Part shown: positions 8,028-17,173 of the stretch, in pieces
Position numbering within the stretch: position 1 is the first letter of the stretch
How the letters are laid out: each line of letters opens with the position of its first letter
Assembly: GCF_034044715.1 (NCBI RefSeq)
Contig: NZ_JAXCLW010000002.1
Span: 1 to 64,000, forward strand
DNA length: 64,000 nucleotides
Direction: 5' to 3'
Origin: Dongia_B soli
Lineage (GTDB): Bacteria; Pseudomonadota; Alphaproteobacteria; Dongiales; Dongiaceae
Notes under the pieces: generated by a model
Databases searched by the model: none
What the model saw: only the letters and a program-made list of their open reading frames with translations
What the model was told of the DNA's origin: nothing
Position numbers and translations under genes: made by a program

Positions 8028-10583
8028 TTATCTGAAATCATTCAACCGTTGCTCGATCATAGCGGGCACTTGATAACCGGCCAAGCCTTTGCGCAAAACC
8101 TCATCCAGCCGGCCGGTTGCGGTGAAATTGAACTCCACCGGATAGCCATCATAGAAGCTGGGGTTGCTGCCGCTGATATGCAAGCCGAGGTTGGCGTCGC
8201 CGGTGAGCTCGCGCTGGAGCGTCAGAATCAATTCCTTGTAATGAAAATCTGACAGCGCATCCAAAGCCATATTCACGCTGCTACCGGCACTTTTGACCAT
8301 CGCGGGGGCCGATGCCTTGTCGTATTTCAGCTTGCCCGGGCCGACCGAGGCCAGTTTGGCATCCTTGATCACGACTCCGGTGGGAAAGAGGCTCACCGGG
8401 ATATTGCCGGAGATCTGCCCCTCGCCGGACAGGCCGGCAATGCCGATCAACTGGAAGAGTTCGCCGACACCCAGACGATCTACTTGCAGATCGAGCTGCT
8501 GGACAGACGCATCAAGGGCGAGTTGGGTCGGGGCGAGCGAGACCTGGCCACCGGCCAGATTGAGGCTTCCGGCATTGACCTTGAGAGACCGTCCATCATC
8601 GATATCGAAATTGATGAGTCCATTCGTGAAGGGCAGGCCGATCACTAGCTGCTCCACGGAGAGGGTTTGATTGGCCGCCGTGGAAAGCGGCCAAGGCCGG
8701 TCAATCAGCACCACACCATTGAGATTTTGAAAGACTGCGGGGCCAATCTGGCCAGATAGATTCTCGATCGCCAGATTGAGCTTGGAGGTGAGACTACGGT
8801 CAGGCGCGAGATCGATCGTTCCCTTGAGGGCGATCTTGCCGTCGATGTCGTGACTGTATTGCCGGACGATCGGGATAAGATCGCCGAATTGCCAGCCGTC
8901 TTTGGCAAAGACGAGGGGGGCGAGGTTGACCTGAAAACGGCCCGTGCCGCGGCCGGGATCCATATTGCCGCTTGTGGTAAAAGTCAGTCTTCCGGTCTGA
9001 TCGGTCAATTTGGCCGTCATGTCGATGCGGCCCGGTTTGCCGGTCAGTTTTGCCGTGGCTTTCAACGGCGCAACCATCTTACCGAGATCAATTGTGGCCA
9101 AGGACACAGACACGGTGCCGGTTACGAGATCGGGCTTGCCTTTGGCATCGATCTGCAGGTTGCCGATGGTAGTAGGCCGTCCGAGAAAATCCAGCCGCAG
9201 CGTGGGAATGACCAGTTGAGCCTCGCGGCTATCCGCCGTCTCGCCGCCAAACGCAGCCTTGCTGCCGCTAAGGGTGAGGGTGGCGATGTCCTTGCGGCCG
9301 GCAGCGGCGACCTGGGTTTTGATATCGCCCAGCGCGAATTTGCCAGCGATAGGCGCCATGGTGGTCGGCGCGACCGCGATCGCAAGCTCCGTGCCCTCGG
9401 CCTTGACCGGTACCGTCAACCCGCTGGGAAAGCCGATCGGTCCCTTTGGTAGGTCACGGATCGTGAGCTTTCCCGTCTCGCGCGGTGTCACCGTCACGAT
9501 CGCGCCGTCGTAGTTCAGGCGCAATTTAAGATCGGCGGCCGGTTCTTTCAGCGTCACATCGCCGAGAACAGCTTGCTGGTCTTTGACGGCGAGGTCGATA
9601 TCGGATGTCAGTGTCGTTTTGCCTTCGGCGAAGCCCAGTGTACCCTGGCCATTGCCAAGCTTGCCGACGAAATCTACCGAAGGGCCGCCTTTGATATCCG
9701 CGGTCAAACCGTTGAAGGAGAAACTGCCGCCCGAGAGCTGCTGTGGCATTTTTTCACCGCCGGCCATCTGCACCACGGCATTGATCGGGCCGTTGATCGG
9801 TTCAGGCAGCTCTTTAACGGAGAAATTCTGCAACGCAAGGTTGGCCTGTAGTCTGGGTGCGGCAGGATCACCGCTACCGCCGGTGACCGATATGTTGACA
9901 CTGATCTGCCCCGCGACCGGTGTTACGCCCGGTAAAAGCTGCCAAAGTTTCGATTGGGCCGTGATTGACCCCTGTATTTGGCCTTCCGGCCGTGCTTGCG
10001 TCGAAATAGATCGGATCGTTGCGGTCGTCGTCAGATGCGCTCCATTCTCCGCTTCGATCCAGTTCAGATTAGTGAACAGCGTGTCCTTGTCATAAGTGGC
10101 CATTCCGTCAATCTGCTGTTCCCCGATCGGTGTGGCGAGGTGCACTCTGATATGATGCACGACGACCATCGGATGGATGGACGATCCGTCAGTGTCGCTA
10201 TGCGTGAGTTCTGCCAACGCGGAATCCAGGCTGCCGAGGTGAAAGCCGCCATCGTAACGCGCTTGGATTTCCGCCTCGCCGATCTGTATGGCTTTGATAT
10301 CCGAAAGACCGAAATTGCTAGGCCTGTAGTCGATACGGACGTCCTTCAGGCGAAGCTCCCCATCATCGCCGAGCGAAAGTTCGGGCAGCCAAACACCGGA
10401 TAGATCGATATCGCCGATCTTGAAATGAGCGCCGATGCCGAAGTGGCGCTGCACAAACCACTCGGCGGTCTCACCCATTAACGATCCGCGCCAGAAAAAC
10501 GCGGCCAGGACAACGGCAACAAATACCGCTATCGCGGACAATACCCAGATCCGCTTTCCACCCGCCTGCGCCTGTTCTGACAT
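8028..10583 (-). CDS. ydbH: YdbH-family AsmA-like intermembrane lipid transport protein
   Basis: 851 residues: one N-terminal membrane helix (about residues 12-30, VLSAIAVFVAVVLAAFFW) and then a long repetitive beta-rich periplasmic body, as in AsmA-like bridge proteins. The C-terminal quarter contains the YdbH signature region (QLDLQVDRLGVGELFQLIGIAGLSGEGQISGNIPV). In E. coli YdbH is one of three partly redundant proteins, with TamB and YhdP, that carry phospholipid to the outer membrane. Length is near that of the E. coli protein. ynbE and ydbL follow on the same strand. A second AsmA-family protein is encoded at 51117-52997. Confidence 0.88.
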   Translation of the reverse strand: MSEQAQAGGKRIWVLSAIAVFVAVVLAAFFWRGSLMGETAEWFVQRHFGIGAHFKIGDIDLSGVWLPELSLGDDGELRLKDVRIDYRPSNFGLSDIKAIQIGEAEIQARYDGGFHLGSLDSALAELTHSDTDGSSIHPMVVVHHIRVHLATPIGEQQIDGMATYDKDTLFTNLNWIEAENGAHLTTTATIRSISTQARPEGQIQGSITAQSKLWQLLPGVTPVAGQISVNISVTGGSGDPAAPRLQANLALQNFSVKELPEPINGPINAVVQMAGGEKMPQQLSGGSFSFNGLTADIKGGPSVDFVGKLGNGQGTLGFAEGKTTLTSDIDLAVKDQQAVLGDVTLKEPAADLKLRLNYDGAIVTVTPRETGKLTIRDLPKGPIGFPSGLTVPVKAEGTELAIAVAPTTMAPIAGKFALGDIKTQVAAAGRKDIATLTLSGSKAAFGGETADSREAQLVIPTLRLDFLGRPTTIGNLQIDAKGKPDLVTGTVSVSLATIDLGKMVAPLKATAKLTGKPGRIDMTAKLTDQTGRLTFTTSGNMDPGRGTGRFQVNLAPLVFAKDGWQFGDLIPIVRQYSHDIDGKIALKGTIDLAPDRSLTSKLNLAIENLSGQIGPAVFQNLNGVVLIDRPWPLSTAANQTLSVEQLVIGLPFTNGLINFDIDDGRSLKVNAGSLNLAGGQVSLAPTQLALDASVQQLDLQVDRLGVGELFQLIGIAGLSGEGQISGNIPVSLFPTGVVIKDAKLASVGPGKLKYDKASAPAMVKSAGSSVNMALDALSDFHYKELILTLQRELTGDANLGLHISGSNPSFYDGYPVEFNFTATGRLDEVLRKGLAGYQVPAMIEQRLNDFR

Positions 10584-10712
10584 TCTGGATCCCTTGAAGC
10601 GCGGTGAGTGTACCGGGGCCTAACAAATTGTAAAAGCTGCTTGCGGCGCATGGGTGGGGTCCGCAAGATGCCGCTTAGGGTGTAATTAGCCAAGGACGGA
10701 AAGCAGGACTAA

Positions 10713-12377
10713 ATGGCAACCGTTTCCCGCGGCGAAATCTGCCGGGACCTGAGATGCCGGGCTGGGGCAAGGCGTAAGCTCGGCCGGTGGATTGCCGGCG
10801 CCGGAATGCTTGGAGCTGCCATGCTCCTGTCCGGATCTTCATCTGCTACGGATGCCCCCGTCGCTCAACGCGTTGCCTGTTGGTTCAAACCGCCTGCCAC
10901 ATATGTCGCTACCTGCTACCAAGTGCAGGTGCCGGAACGGCGTTCGGCCGGAACGCAGAACCATTCTTCGGTGCCGCAACGATCAAACGGTCATTCTGGT
11001 GCGCTGGACAGCCGTGGCCGTACGGCGACCATCCCGGAATCAACAATACAAATATTGACGCTTCCCGTGGTCGTCATCTCCACGCCTGGTGAGCATCGGC
11101 GGGACGATCCGGTAGTTTACATATCCGGTGGTCCTGGCGATGGCGACTGGCTCGACGCGGATCGGATCGGATATTGGTGGAGTTATCTGGCCGAGAATCC
11201 GTGGCTCCGGCACCGTGACCTCATTCTGTTCGATCAGCGTGGCGTTGGGTTGACTGAGCCGCGGGTGGATTGTCCCGAACTGGCCGCCCTGAATATACGG
11301 AGTCTGCTCTTCGGCAATGATTATCGCCGTCTGGAAGCTGTTGAGCGGGACGCCGCGGCGTCCTGCCTGGCGCGGTTGAAGCAGGAGGGTCATGACGCGG
11401 CTGCCTATAACACGCTGGCCAGCGCGGCGGATCTGCACGACATCTTCTCCGCTTTGGCAATCCCGCGCTGGAATGTTTACGGGGTTTCCTATGGGACACG
11501 CCTGGCACTGACCTATATGCGTGATTTCCCCGCAGATATCCGGAGTGCCATTTTGGATTCGGTCTATCCGTTCCGGGTCAAATTCCTGGAAGATGATGCC
11601 TGGCGCACGGACCGCGCCTTTCGGAAGATCATCGATGGATGTGCTGCGGATGAACGCTGTCGATCCTGGTATCCGGATCTGGGCGGCAGGCTGCTGAAGC
11701 TGGTCAGGTCGTTCGATGTGGAGCCGTTGCCGGTGAAGCGGGTCGATCCGACGAGCGGGAAGCCGCTGCACTTTGGCTTCACAGGGGAGATGCTGCTGAA
11801 CCATCTTTTCTTCAACATGTATAACCGCGCCGATATCGAACGGGTGCCACAGATCATCGATATCTTCGAACGCCGCTTGCCGCGATACCTGGATCATGAG
11901 ATCGATAATTTCCTGGCCAATTTGAATGACCGTCCCGATTGGGGCGATGCCATGGCCACGACCATAAATTGCGCCGAAGATGTGGTGTTCAACGATCTGC
12001 GGCGCGTAAAGTCTAATTACCGCGCCTATCCCTTGCTGCAGGATTTTGCCGAACAAAATCCGGCGCCGCTCTGCCCTTCCTGGGTCCAGAGCATCCCCGA
12101 TGAGCGTCTCACCCAGCCGGTCGAAAGTGACTTACCGACGCTGATCCTCAGTGGCGATTACGATCCGGTGACGCCGCCATCCTATGCGAAATTGGCGGCA
12201 GCGACGCTGAGGAACAGCTTCGTCATCAATTTTTTCGGTATCGGGCATGACGTCCTGGGAAACGATCTTTGCGCAGGCGTGATTGCCGACATGTTTCTCG
12301 ACAAACCCACGACACGGCCGGTCGATAATTGTCTGAACGAGCAATCACTGCCTGATTACGAGCCACCGGTCAACTGA
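10713..12377 (+). CDS. Secreted S33-like alpha/beta hydrolase with TAP-like C-terminus
   Basis: 554 residues. The N-terminus has basic residues then a hydrophobic segment (about 28-42) consistent with export. The catalytic domain shows the prolyl-aminopeptidase-like signature: YISGGPGDGDW near 136-146, FDQRGVG near 173-179, and nucleophile motif GVSYG with Ser259. A TAP-like C-terminal domain carries LILSGDYDPVTPP (Asp about 492) and GIGHDVL (His about 517). Family members cleave short peptides or N-terminal residues; the substrate here is unknown. Several cysteines in the lid and end regions suggest disulfides and a periplasmic location. The gene stands alone, convergent with coxG. Confidence 0.82.
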   Translation: MATVSRGEICRDLRCRAGARRKLGRWIAGAGMLGAAMLLSGSSSATDAPVAQRVACWFKPPATYVATCYQVQVPERRSAGTQNHSSVPQRSNGHSGALDSRGRTATIPESTIQILTLPVVVISTPGEHRRDDPVVYISGGPGDGDWLDADRIGYWWSYLAENPWLRHRDLILFDQRGVGLTEPRVDCPELAALNIRSLLFGNDYRRLEAVERDAAASCLARLKQEGHDAAAYNTLASAADLHDIFSALAIPRWNVYGVSYGTRLALTYMRDFPADIRSAILDSVYPFRVKFLEDDAWRTDRAFRKIIDGCAADERCRSWYPDLGGRLLKLVRSFDVEPLPVKRVDPTSGKPLHFGFTGEMLLNHLFFNMYNRADIERVPQIIDIFERRLPRYLDHEIDNFLANLNDRPDWGDAMATTINCAEDVVFNDLRRVKSNYRAYPLLQDFAEQNPAPLCPSWVQSIPDERLTQPVESDLPTLILSGDYDPVTPPSYAKLAAATLRNSFVINFFGIGHDVLGNDLCAGVIADMFLDKPTTRPVDNCLNEQSLPDYEPPVN

Positions 12378-12401
12378 CCGGGTTCTTAGAAATACGAGGT
12401 T

Positions 12402-13136
12402 TCAGAAATACGATAAGGCCAAGATTACCACGATCAGTGCAACGACGATGCTGCCCAGGATGATCAATGGTTTGCTGAGCTCGCTTGAACGGCCTTCGGC
12501 TGCAGGCAGATCAGATGGCATCGGCGCGGCTGCCGCTTCCGCTGCCGCTTGGAGATCGTCGGGAGTGAGTCTGTCCAAGGCACGATCCAGCGGGGCATGA
12601 TCCGAACTGGTCTGTTCAGCGGCGCCGGCGGACCCCGGAATAGTGTCCGTCAGAATCGCGCCTGCGGGAATGGCTGTCGGAGCGGTCATCGTGGCGTGCA
12701 CCTGCTCGGTGAATGCGGCGAAAAATTCATCCGCCATCTTCTTTGCGCTGCCTTCGACCAGGCGTGACCCAATTTGCGCCAGCTTCCCGCCGATCTGGGC
12801 AATGACGGCATATTTCAAAAGCGTGGCGCGCCCTTCTTCCTGCGATTCCAATTGCACCTTGGCGCTGCCTTTGGCGAAGCCTGCGGCGCCCCCCTGGCCC
12901 TCGCCGGTAATCGTGTAGCCACGGGGTGGATCGATATCGCTCAGCGTTATCTTGCCACCGAAGCTGGCTTTTACCGGGCCGATCTTCGCTGTGACGCGAG
13001 CGGTGAATTCCGTATCGGAAACGCGGGTCAACTCATCGCAACCGGCGATGCTGGCGCGCAGAACCTCCGGATTATTGAGGGCAGCCCAAACAGCTTCTCG
13101 TGGCGCGCCGATCCGGTATTCACCTGTCAGATCCAT
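12402..13136 (-). CDS. coxG: CoxG-family (CO dehydrogenase subunit G) SRPBCC protein
   Basis: I chose the ATG at 13136, giving 244 residues that begin MDLTGEYRIGAPREAVWAAL, the standard CoxG start. Residues 1-150 form the SRPBCC fold with GCDELTRV, KIGPVKASFGGK and GSRLVEGSAKKMADEFF, the last a CoxG hallmark. An Ala/Pro-rich linker and a single C-terminal membrane helix (about 222-243) follow. CoxG is thought to anchor or recruit the Cox-type molybdenum hydroxylase or its chaperones to the membrane. It is separated from coxDE by about 5 kb but points the same way. No coxMSL genes are in the window. Confidence 0.88.
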   Translation of the reverse strand: MDLTGEYRIGAPREAVWAALNNPEVLRASIAGCDELTRVSDTEFTARVTAKIGPVKASFGGKITLSDIDPPRGYTITGEGQGGAAGFAKGSAKVQLESQEEGRATLLKYAVIAQIGGKLAQIGSRLVEGSAKKMADEFFAAFTEQVHATMTAPTAIPAGAILTDTIPGSAGAAEQTSSDHAPLDRALDRLTPDDLQAAAEAAAAPMPSDLPAAEGRSSELSKPLIILGSIVVALIVVILALSYF

Positions 13137-13221
13137 TGGCTTCTTCCCCAATTGCAGATACGCTCGCCCGGTCATCCAAGCAGGTCTTGACTTAATGTCA
13201 AGCTGGCCCGAAGGTCGAGAA

Positions 13222-13710
13222 ATGATGAAAGGTCCTGGTCTTAAGCGGTTCCTAGGCTTCCTTAGCCTCATTTTGGTTGTTGGAACCTCTCCCGCAGCTG
13301 CCGTCGAATTCACCCGGGACATCCTCGTCATCCAAACACGAAATGCGGCCCACCGGTTCAATGTCGAGATCGCCAGTGATCCGGATGCACGTGCTCAAGG
13401 CTTGATGTTTCGCCAGGAAATGGCCGCCAATGCAGGCATGCTGTTTCTCTATCCGCAGGACCAGGCCGTCGCTTTCTGGATGAAGAATACTTATTTGCCG
13501 CTGGACATGATTTTCATCGGCGCCGATGGCAGCATTACTCAGATTGTCAAGAATGCGCAGCCCTTCTCCGAAAACCTGATCCCTTCCGACCGTTATGTGC
13601 GGGGCGTGCTGGAAGTGAATGCCGGCATCGCCAATCAGCTCGACATCCAGGTCGGCGATCACGTCGTCTACAAGGTCTTCAAGTTTCCGGCGGCGGCCAA
13701 CAGCAAATGA
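13222..13710 (+). CDS. DUF192 family secreted protein
   Basis: 162 residues from the ATG at 13222, preceded by AAGG. The signal peptide is RFLGFLSLILVVGTSPAAA, with cleavage before VEFTRD. The mature part is the DUF192 beta-barrel: FNVEIASDPDARAQGLMFR, GMLFLYPQDQAVAFWMKNTYLPLDMIFIGADG and IAPSDRYV-like NLIPSDRYVRGVLEVNAG, covering the complete family length. The structural fold is known but the function is not established. It is divergent from coxG with a short shared spacer. A GC-rich hairpin follows its stop. Confidence 0.88.
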   Translation: MMKGPGLKRFLGFLSLILVVGTSPAAAVEFTRDILVIQTRNAAHRFNVEIASDPDARAQGLMFRQEMAANAGMLFLYPQDQAVAFWMKNTYLPLDMIFIGADGSITQIVKNAQPFSENLIPSDRYVRGVLEVNAGIANQLDIQVGDHVVYKVFKFPAAANSK

Positions 13711-13716
13711 CGGTTT

Positions 13717-13737
13717 CCCTGCCGCGGGACGGCAGGG
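13717..13737. terminator. GC-rich hairpin between convergent genes
   Basis: CCCTGCCG at 13717-13724 pairs perfectly with CGGCAGGG at 13730-13737 around a 5-nt loop, just after the DUF192 stop and before the end of the convergent small gene. No T-run follows on either strand, so its use as an intrinsic terminator is uncertain. Confidence 0.45.
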
Positions 13738-13746
13738 CCGCTTCGA

Positions 13747-13989
13747 TTAGAGGCTGGTTTCGGCCGACTGGCTCAGGCGTCTGTATTGTACGCCGGATTC
13801 CAGCGCGCTCTGCGCCACCGTCTTGCGGCGGCTGGTGTCATTGACGCAGAAGATATGTGCGTAAGGCGTGCCGTCGATGCCGTTGAAAGTCGACGCCACC
13901 TCCCACACCAGTATCGACATATCGGCATTTTGATAACGCGCGCCGACAGTCACTCGCGTTTGTTTCCGGCGGGAAAAGATCCCAAGCAT
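13747..13989 (-). CDS. Small conserved-looking protein of unknown function
   Basis: 80 residues from the ATG at 13989, with GGGA about 7 nt upstream. A TTG at 14022 in frame would add 11 residues. The protein starts MLGIFSRRKQTRV and continues with short strands (VTVGARYQNADMSILVWEV, PYAHIFCVNDTSRRKTVAQSALE), which looks like a compact beta-rich cytoplasmic domain. I do not recognise a family. It is monocistronic, convergent with DUF192, and separated from the glutamine-synthetase-like gene by about 217 bp. Confidence 0.6.
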   Translation of the reverse strand: MLGIFSRRKQTRVTVGARYQNADMSILVWEVASTFNGIDGTPYAHIFCVNDTSRRKTVAQSALESGVQYRRLSQSAETSL

Positions 13990-14164
13990 GCGTCGTCCCA
14001 ATATCTTTGATGGATCCGCCAATGGCAGCGAATCAACTATCTAATTACCACAACAGAATTATTGACGACAAGGTATAGCTGAGTCGCGCCAAATCGACTG
14101 ATCCGAGCGTCGGTTGAGAGCCGGCCGGCTGGCTGCGCTGAAGGCACTGGATCTCAACGGAAAT

Positions 14165-14181
14165 ATTTCGCTACGCGAAAT
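14165..14181 (-). terminator. Possible terminator after the glutamine-synthetase-like gene
   Basis: ATTTCGC and GCGAAAT form a perfect 7-bp stem with a 3-nt loop, 26 bp beyond the stop of the minus-strand gene at 14207. The tail on that strand reads ATTTCC, a weak U-tract, so confidence is moderate. Confidence 0.4.
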
Positions 14182-14206
14182 GCCGACTGCAACCATAACG
14201 AAAGAA

Positions 14207-15619
14207 TTACGCGTTGCGGAGATACCACGCGTAATCCAGTTCCGTGACACGGCTGAAAAAACGATCCTGTTCCGCGCGTTTCACTGCCGTGAAGACGTGA
14301 TGAAAGCGTTCGCCGAAATAGTCCCTCATACGCTGGGATTTCTCAAACAGGTCCAGAGCTGCAAACCAGTTCGTCGGCAGGCTTGAGCCCATTTCCTGCG
14401 CCTGGGCATAACCGTTGCCGACAATGGCAGGACCCGGATCGATCCGGTGAGCCAGGCCGTAATGGATGCCGGCGAGCAATGCCGCCACGGCCAGATAGGG
14501 ATTGGCATCGGCACCGCAGATACGGTGCTCGACATGGCGCGTATGGGCCGGCCCAGCCGGCACCCGGAAGCTGACAGTCCGATTGTTGACGCCCCAGGTC
14601 GGCGCTACCGGCGCATAGGAGTTGGCACGAAAGCGACGGTATGAATTGGCATTCGGAGCGAAGACGGCCATGGAATCGTCGAGGAGGGCTTTCATGCCGC
14701 CGACTGCGAATTTAAGCAGATCGCTTCCCTCGGGCGCGTCACTGGCGAAAACGTTCTGCCCATTCTCGTCCGCCAGGCTGACATGCAGATGCATACCACT
14801 GCCGGCAAGATCGTTATGCGGCTTGGCCATGAAGGTTGCTTCGAAACCGTGACGCACCGCGGTGCCCTTCAGCAGCCGCTTATAGATGACGGCATCATCA
14901 CAAGCCCGCAGCGCGTCGGTGCGGTGCCGCAGCCCCAGTTCCATTTGCCCCCGGGCATATTCCGATATGGAGGATTCCAGCGGCAAGCCGATTGCCTCGC
15001 CATAGGCGTAAACGTCGCGGAAGAAAGGATCGAAATCGTCCAGCTCGCGCAAGCCGTAGACCTGGATATCCTTTTGCCGATGACCCGTTACCGCAGAGAC
15101 CGGCGTTTGCCGGCTGCCATCGGCGGCGATCTCCCGGTCCACCAGGAAGAATTCCAATTCGCAGGCCACGACGGGGGTCAGCTTGAATTCCTTGAAACGC
15201 TCGATCACGCCCTTCAGGACCTGTCGCGGATCGAAAAAGCACCGCGCACCGTCCAGCTCGTACATCGACAGCATCAATTGCGCGAAATCGGGTCCAAGCC
15301 AGGGGGCCTTGGTCAAGGTGCCTGGCACGGCCCGGCCGAGCCGGTCGGCATCGCCATCGGCCCAGACCAGCCCGGTTTCATCGACATCCTCACCGGTAAT
15401 ATCGAGAGCACCCATGGTGCCGGGCAGAAAGCGGGCATAATCGAAAATGGGCCGCAGGTCATGCCGCAACAAATTTTTACCGCGCGGCACGCCGGTGAGA
15501 TTGGTCCAGAAGATTTGCACGAAGCGCACGTCCGGGTGCTTTGCCAGGAATTCGTCGCATTCGTGCGTCTCGGCAATTTCCGGGCTGGCTGTTCCTTGAC
15601 TGGTCTTACCCTGACTCAA
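14207..15619 (-). CDS. Glutamine synthetase-family ligase, gamma-glutamylpolyamine synthetase type
   Basis: 470 residues, glutamine-synthetase fold. Visible blocks: VQIFWTNLTGVPRGKNL in the N-terminal domain, CELEFFLVD (metal-binding Glu pair), MAKPHNDLAGSGMHLHVSL, NSYRRFRANSYAPVAPTWGVNNRTVSFRVP and HRICGADANPYLAVAALLAG. These fit the PuuA/GlnA3-like branch, which joins glutamate to an amine rather than to ammonia. It follows a class III aminotransferase on the same strand by about 76 bp, suggesting a gamma-glutamylation route for polyamine or another amine as nitrogen source. The substrate cannot be read from sequence. Confidence 0.85.
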   Translation of the reverse strand: MSQGKTSQGTASPEIAETHECDEFLAKHPDVRFVQIFWTNLTGVPRGKNLLRHDLRPIFDYARFLPGTMGALDITGEDVDETGLVWADGDADRLGRAVPGTLTKAPWLGPDFAQLMLSMYELDGARCFFDPRQVLKGVIERFKEFKLTPVVACELEFFLVDREIAADGSRQTPVSAVTGHRQKDIQVYGLRELDDFDPFFRDVYAYGEAIGLPLESSISEYARGQMELGLRHRTDALRACDDAVIYKRLLKGTAVRHGFEATFMAKPHNDLAGSGMHLHVSLADENGQNVFASDAPEGSDLLKFAVGGMKALLDDSMAVFAPNANSYRRFRANSYAPVAPTWGVNNRTVSFRVPAGPAHTRHVEHRICGADANPYLAVAALLAGIHYGLAHRIDPGPAIVGNGYAQAQEMGSSLPTNWFAALDLFEKSQRMRDYFGERFHHVFTAVKRAEQDRFFSRVTELDYAWYLRNA

Positions 15620-15695
15620 TTTTCCTCATCCTCGGTTGTAGTTTTGTAACAGCGCCCCGGCAGCAAGGCCGGCGCAATGTCCTTGGCGGTGATCC

Positions 15696-17060
15696 TCAGT
15701 TCTGCAATTCGTCGATGCAGGCGCCGACGCTGGCGATCAGATGATCGACCTGGGCGGCGGTTGTTGCCGGACAGACCAGCGTCATATTGTGGAAGGGCGC
15801 GATGATGATACCGCGGTTCAACAAATAAAGATGAATGGCCAGCTCTACCTTGTGATGCATGGCGGCTTGCGCTTCGGTGCCGTTGCGTGGACGTTCCGGC
15901 GCGCAGACGAATTCCGCGCGGGCGCCCACATTGGAAACATGCCAGGGCACATTGCGCTTCCGGATTTCCGCTTCGATGCCACGCGCCAGCCGCTCCGACA
16001 AAGGCAGCATGTGTTCATAGGCGGCCAGTGTCATGACCTGCTCGAGATTGGCACGCATCGCTTTCAACGCCATTGCATTGGCGCTGAGCGTGGTGCCCAT
16101 GCCGCTATAGCCGGGGCCGGATGCGGTTTCTGCTTCCTTCATCTTCGCTGCCATCTCGGCGGTGCAGCCATAGACGGAGCAAGGGATCCCACCTGCGATC
16201 GGCTTGCCGATGGTCAGGAAATCCGGCTCCAGGCGATGAGTCCGCGTATACCCGCCATAGCCGGTCGAAATCGTATGCGTCTCATCGATCACCAGCAGCG
16301 TGCCGTACTTCCGCGTCAGTTGGCGCAGGCCCTCCAGATAGCCGGGCTGCGGCAGAACCATACCGATATTGGTCAAAGCAGGCTCGGTGATGACGCAAGC
16401 GACATCACGGTCCTTAAGCGCCGTTTCCAAGGCAGGCAGATCGTTGAATTCCACGACTTTTGTGTGGGTCGTGAGATCATAGACTTGACCGATCAGGCCG
16501 GGACGATGAATCGGCTTGCCGTCTTTCAAGCGCACGAAGGTATCGTCGCAGGAGCCGTGATAGCAGCCATGGAAGACAAGAATCTTATTCCGTTTCGTGA
16601 TGCCGCGGCACCAGCGGATAACGAAGCGATTGGCGTCGGTGGCCGTCGTCGCAACCTGCCAGTACGGCAAGCCGAATTTCGCGGTCAGCAGCTTGCCGAC
16701 TTCGACGACATCCTCGGTCGGCAGCATATAAGTAAGGCCGTGGCGCGCCTGCTCAGCGATGGCGGCAGCAACCGGCGCCGGTGAATGGCCGAACATCGAC
16801 CCCGTATCGCCGAGGCAGAAATCGTCATATTTGTGGCCGTCGACATCGGTCAATGTGGAGCCGGATGCATCGGCCACGAAAAGCGGGAAGGGCGTCGACC
16901 AGTCCAGCATCCAATGCATCGGCACGCCGTTATGCCAATGAGAGGCTGCTTCTCTTGCGAAGCGCTGGGAGGTGGGGTTGCGCTGCGTGTAATGATCGCT
17001 CTCGCGGCGGATCATCGCCGTGACTTTATCCGTGGAGACACCGGCTTCCAAATTGGCCAT
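15696..17060 (-). CDS. Class III PLP-dependent aminotransferase
   Basis: 454 residues, fold type I aminotransferase of the ornithine/GABA/glutamate-1-semialdehyde group. PLP-site features are the GCYHGS segment after ILVFHGC, the LLVIDETHT Asp, and the Lys in FLTIGKPIAGG that would form the Schiff base. The phosphate-contact region reads VATTATDANRFVIR in place of the usual N-S-G-T/S-E-A, a variant shared with amine-catabolic relatives to my knowledge. Partnership with the adjacent gamma-glutamylamine synthetase-like ligase and a divergent SDR suggests amine or amino-acid catabolism. Specificity is unknown. Confidence 0.85.
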   Translation of the reverse strand: MANLEAGVSTDKVTAMIRRESDHYTQRNPTSQRFAREAASHWHNGVPMHWMLDWSTPFPLFVADASGSTLTDVDGHKYDDFCLGDTGSMFGHSPAPVAAAIAEQARHGLTYMLPTEDVVEVGKLLTAKFGLPYWQVATTATDANRFVIRWCRGITKRNKILVFHGCYHGSCDDTFVRLKDGKPIHRPGLIGQVYDLTTHTKVVEFNDLPALETALKDRDVACVITEPALTNIGMVLPQPGYLEGLRQLTRKYGTLLVIDETHTISTGYGGYTRTHRLEPDFLTIGKPIAGGIPCSVYGCTAEMAAKMKEAETASGPGYSGMGTTLSANAMALKAMRANLEQVMTLAAYEHMLPLSERLARGIEAEIRKRNVPWHVSNVGARAEFVCAPERPRNGTEAQAAMHHKVELAIHLYLLNRGIIIAPFHNMTLVCPATTAAQVDHLIASVGACIDELQN

Positions 17061-17173
17061 TTCGACGCTACTCCTAACTTTGCGCTGCTATTGATAGCGG
17101 CTGGCCAAGAGGTCAGCAAGTGGCTGCCAGGGCGGTTGAAAAAGCAACATCCAAAGAGGAAGAAAAAACGAAG

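Noticed and set aside
11040..12056. A long minus-strand open frame opposite the S33-like hydrolase
   Set aside because: It is a codon-shadow of a well-supported gene, with no recognisable domain and no good ribosome site. The same holds for the long minus frames at 47639-48580, 27246-28091 and 51321-52169.
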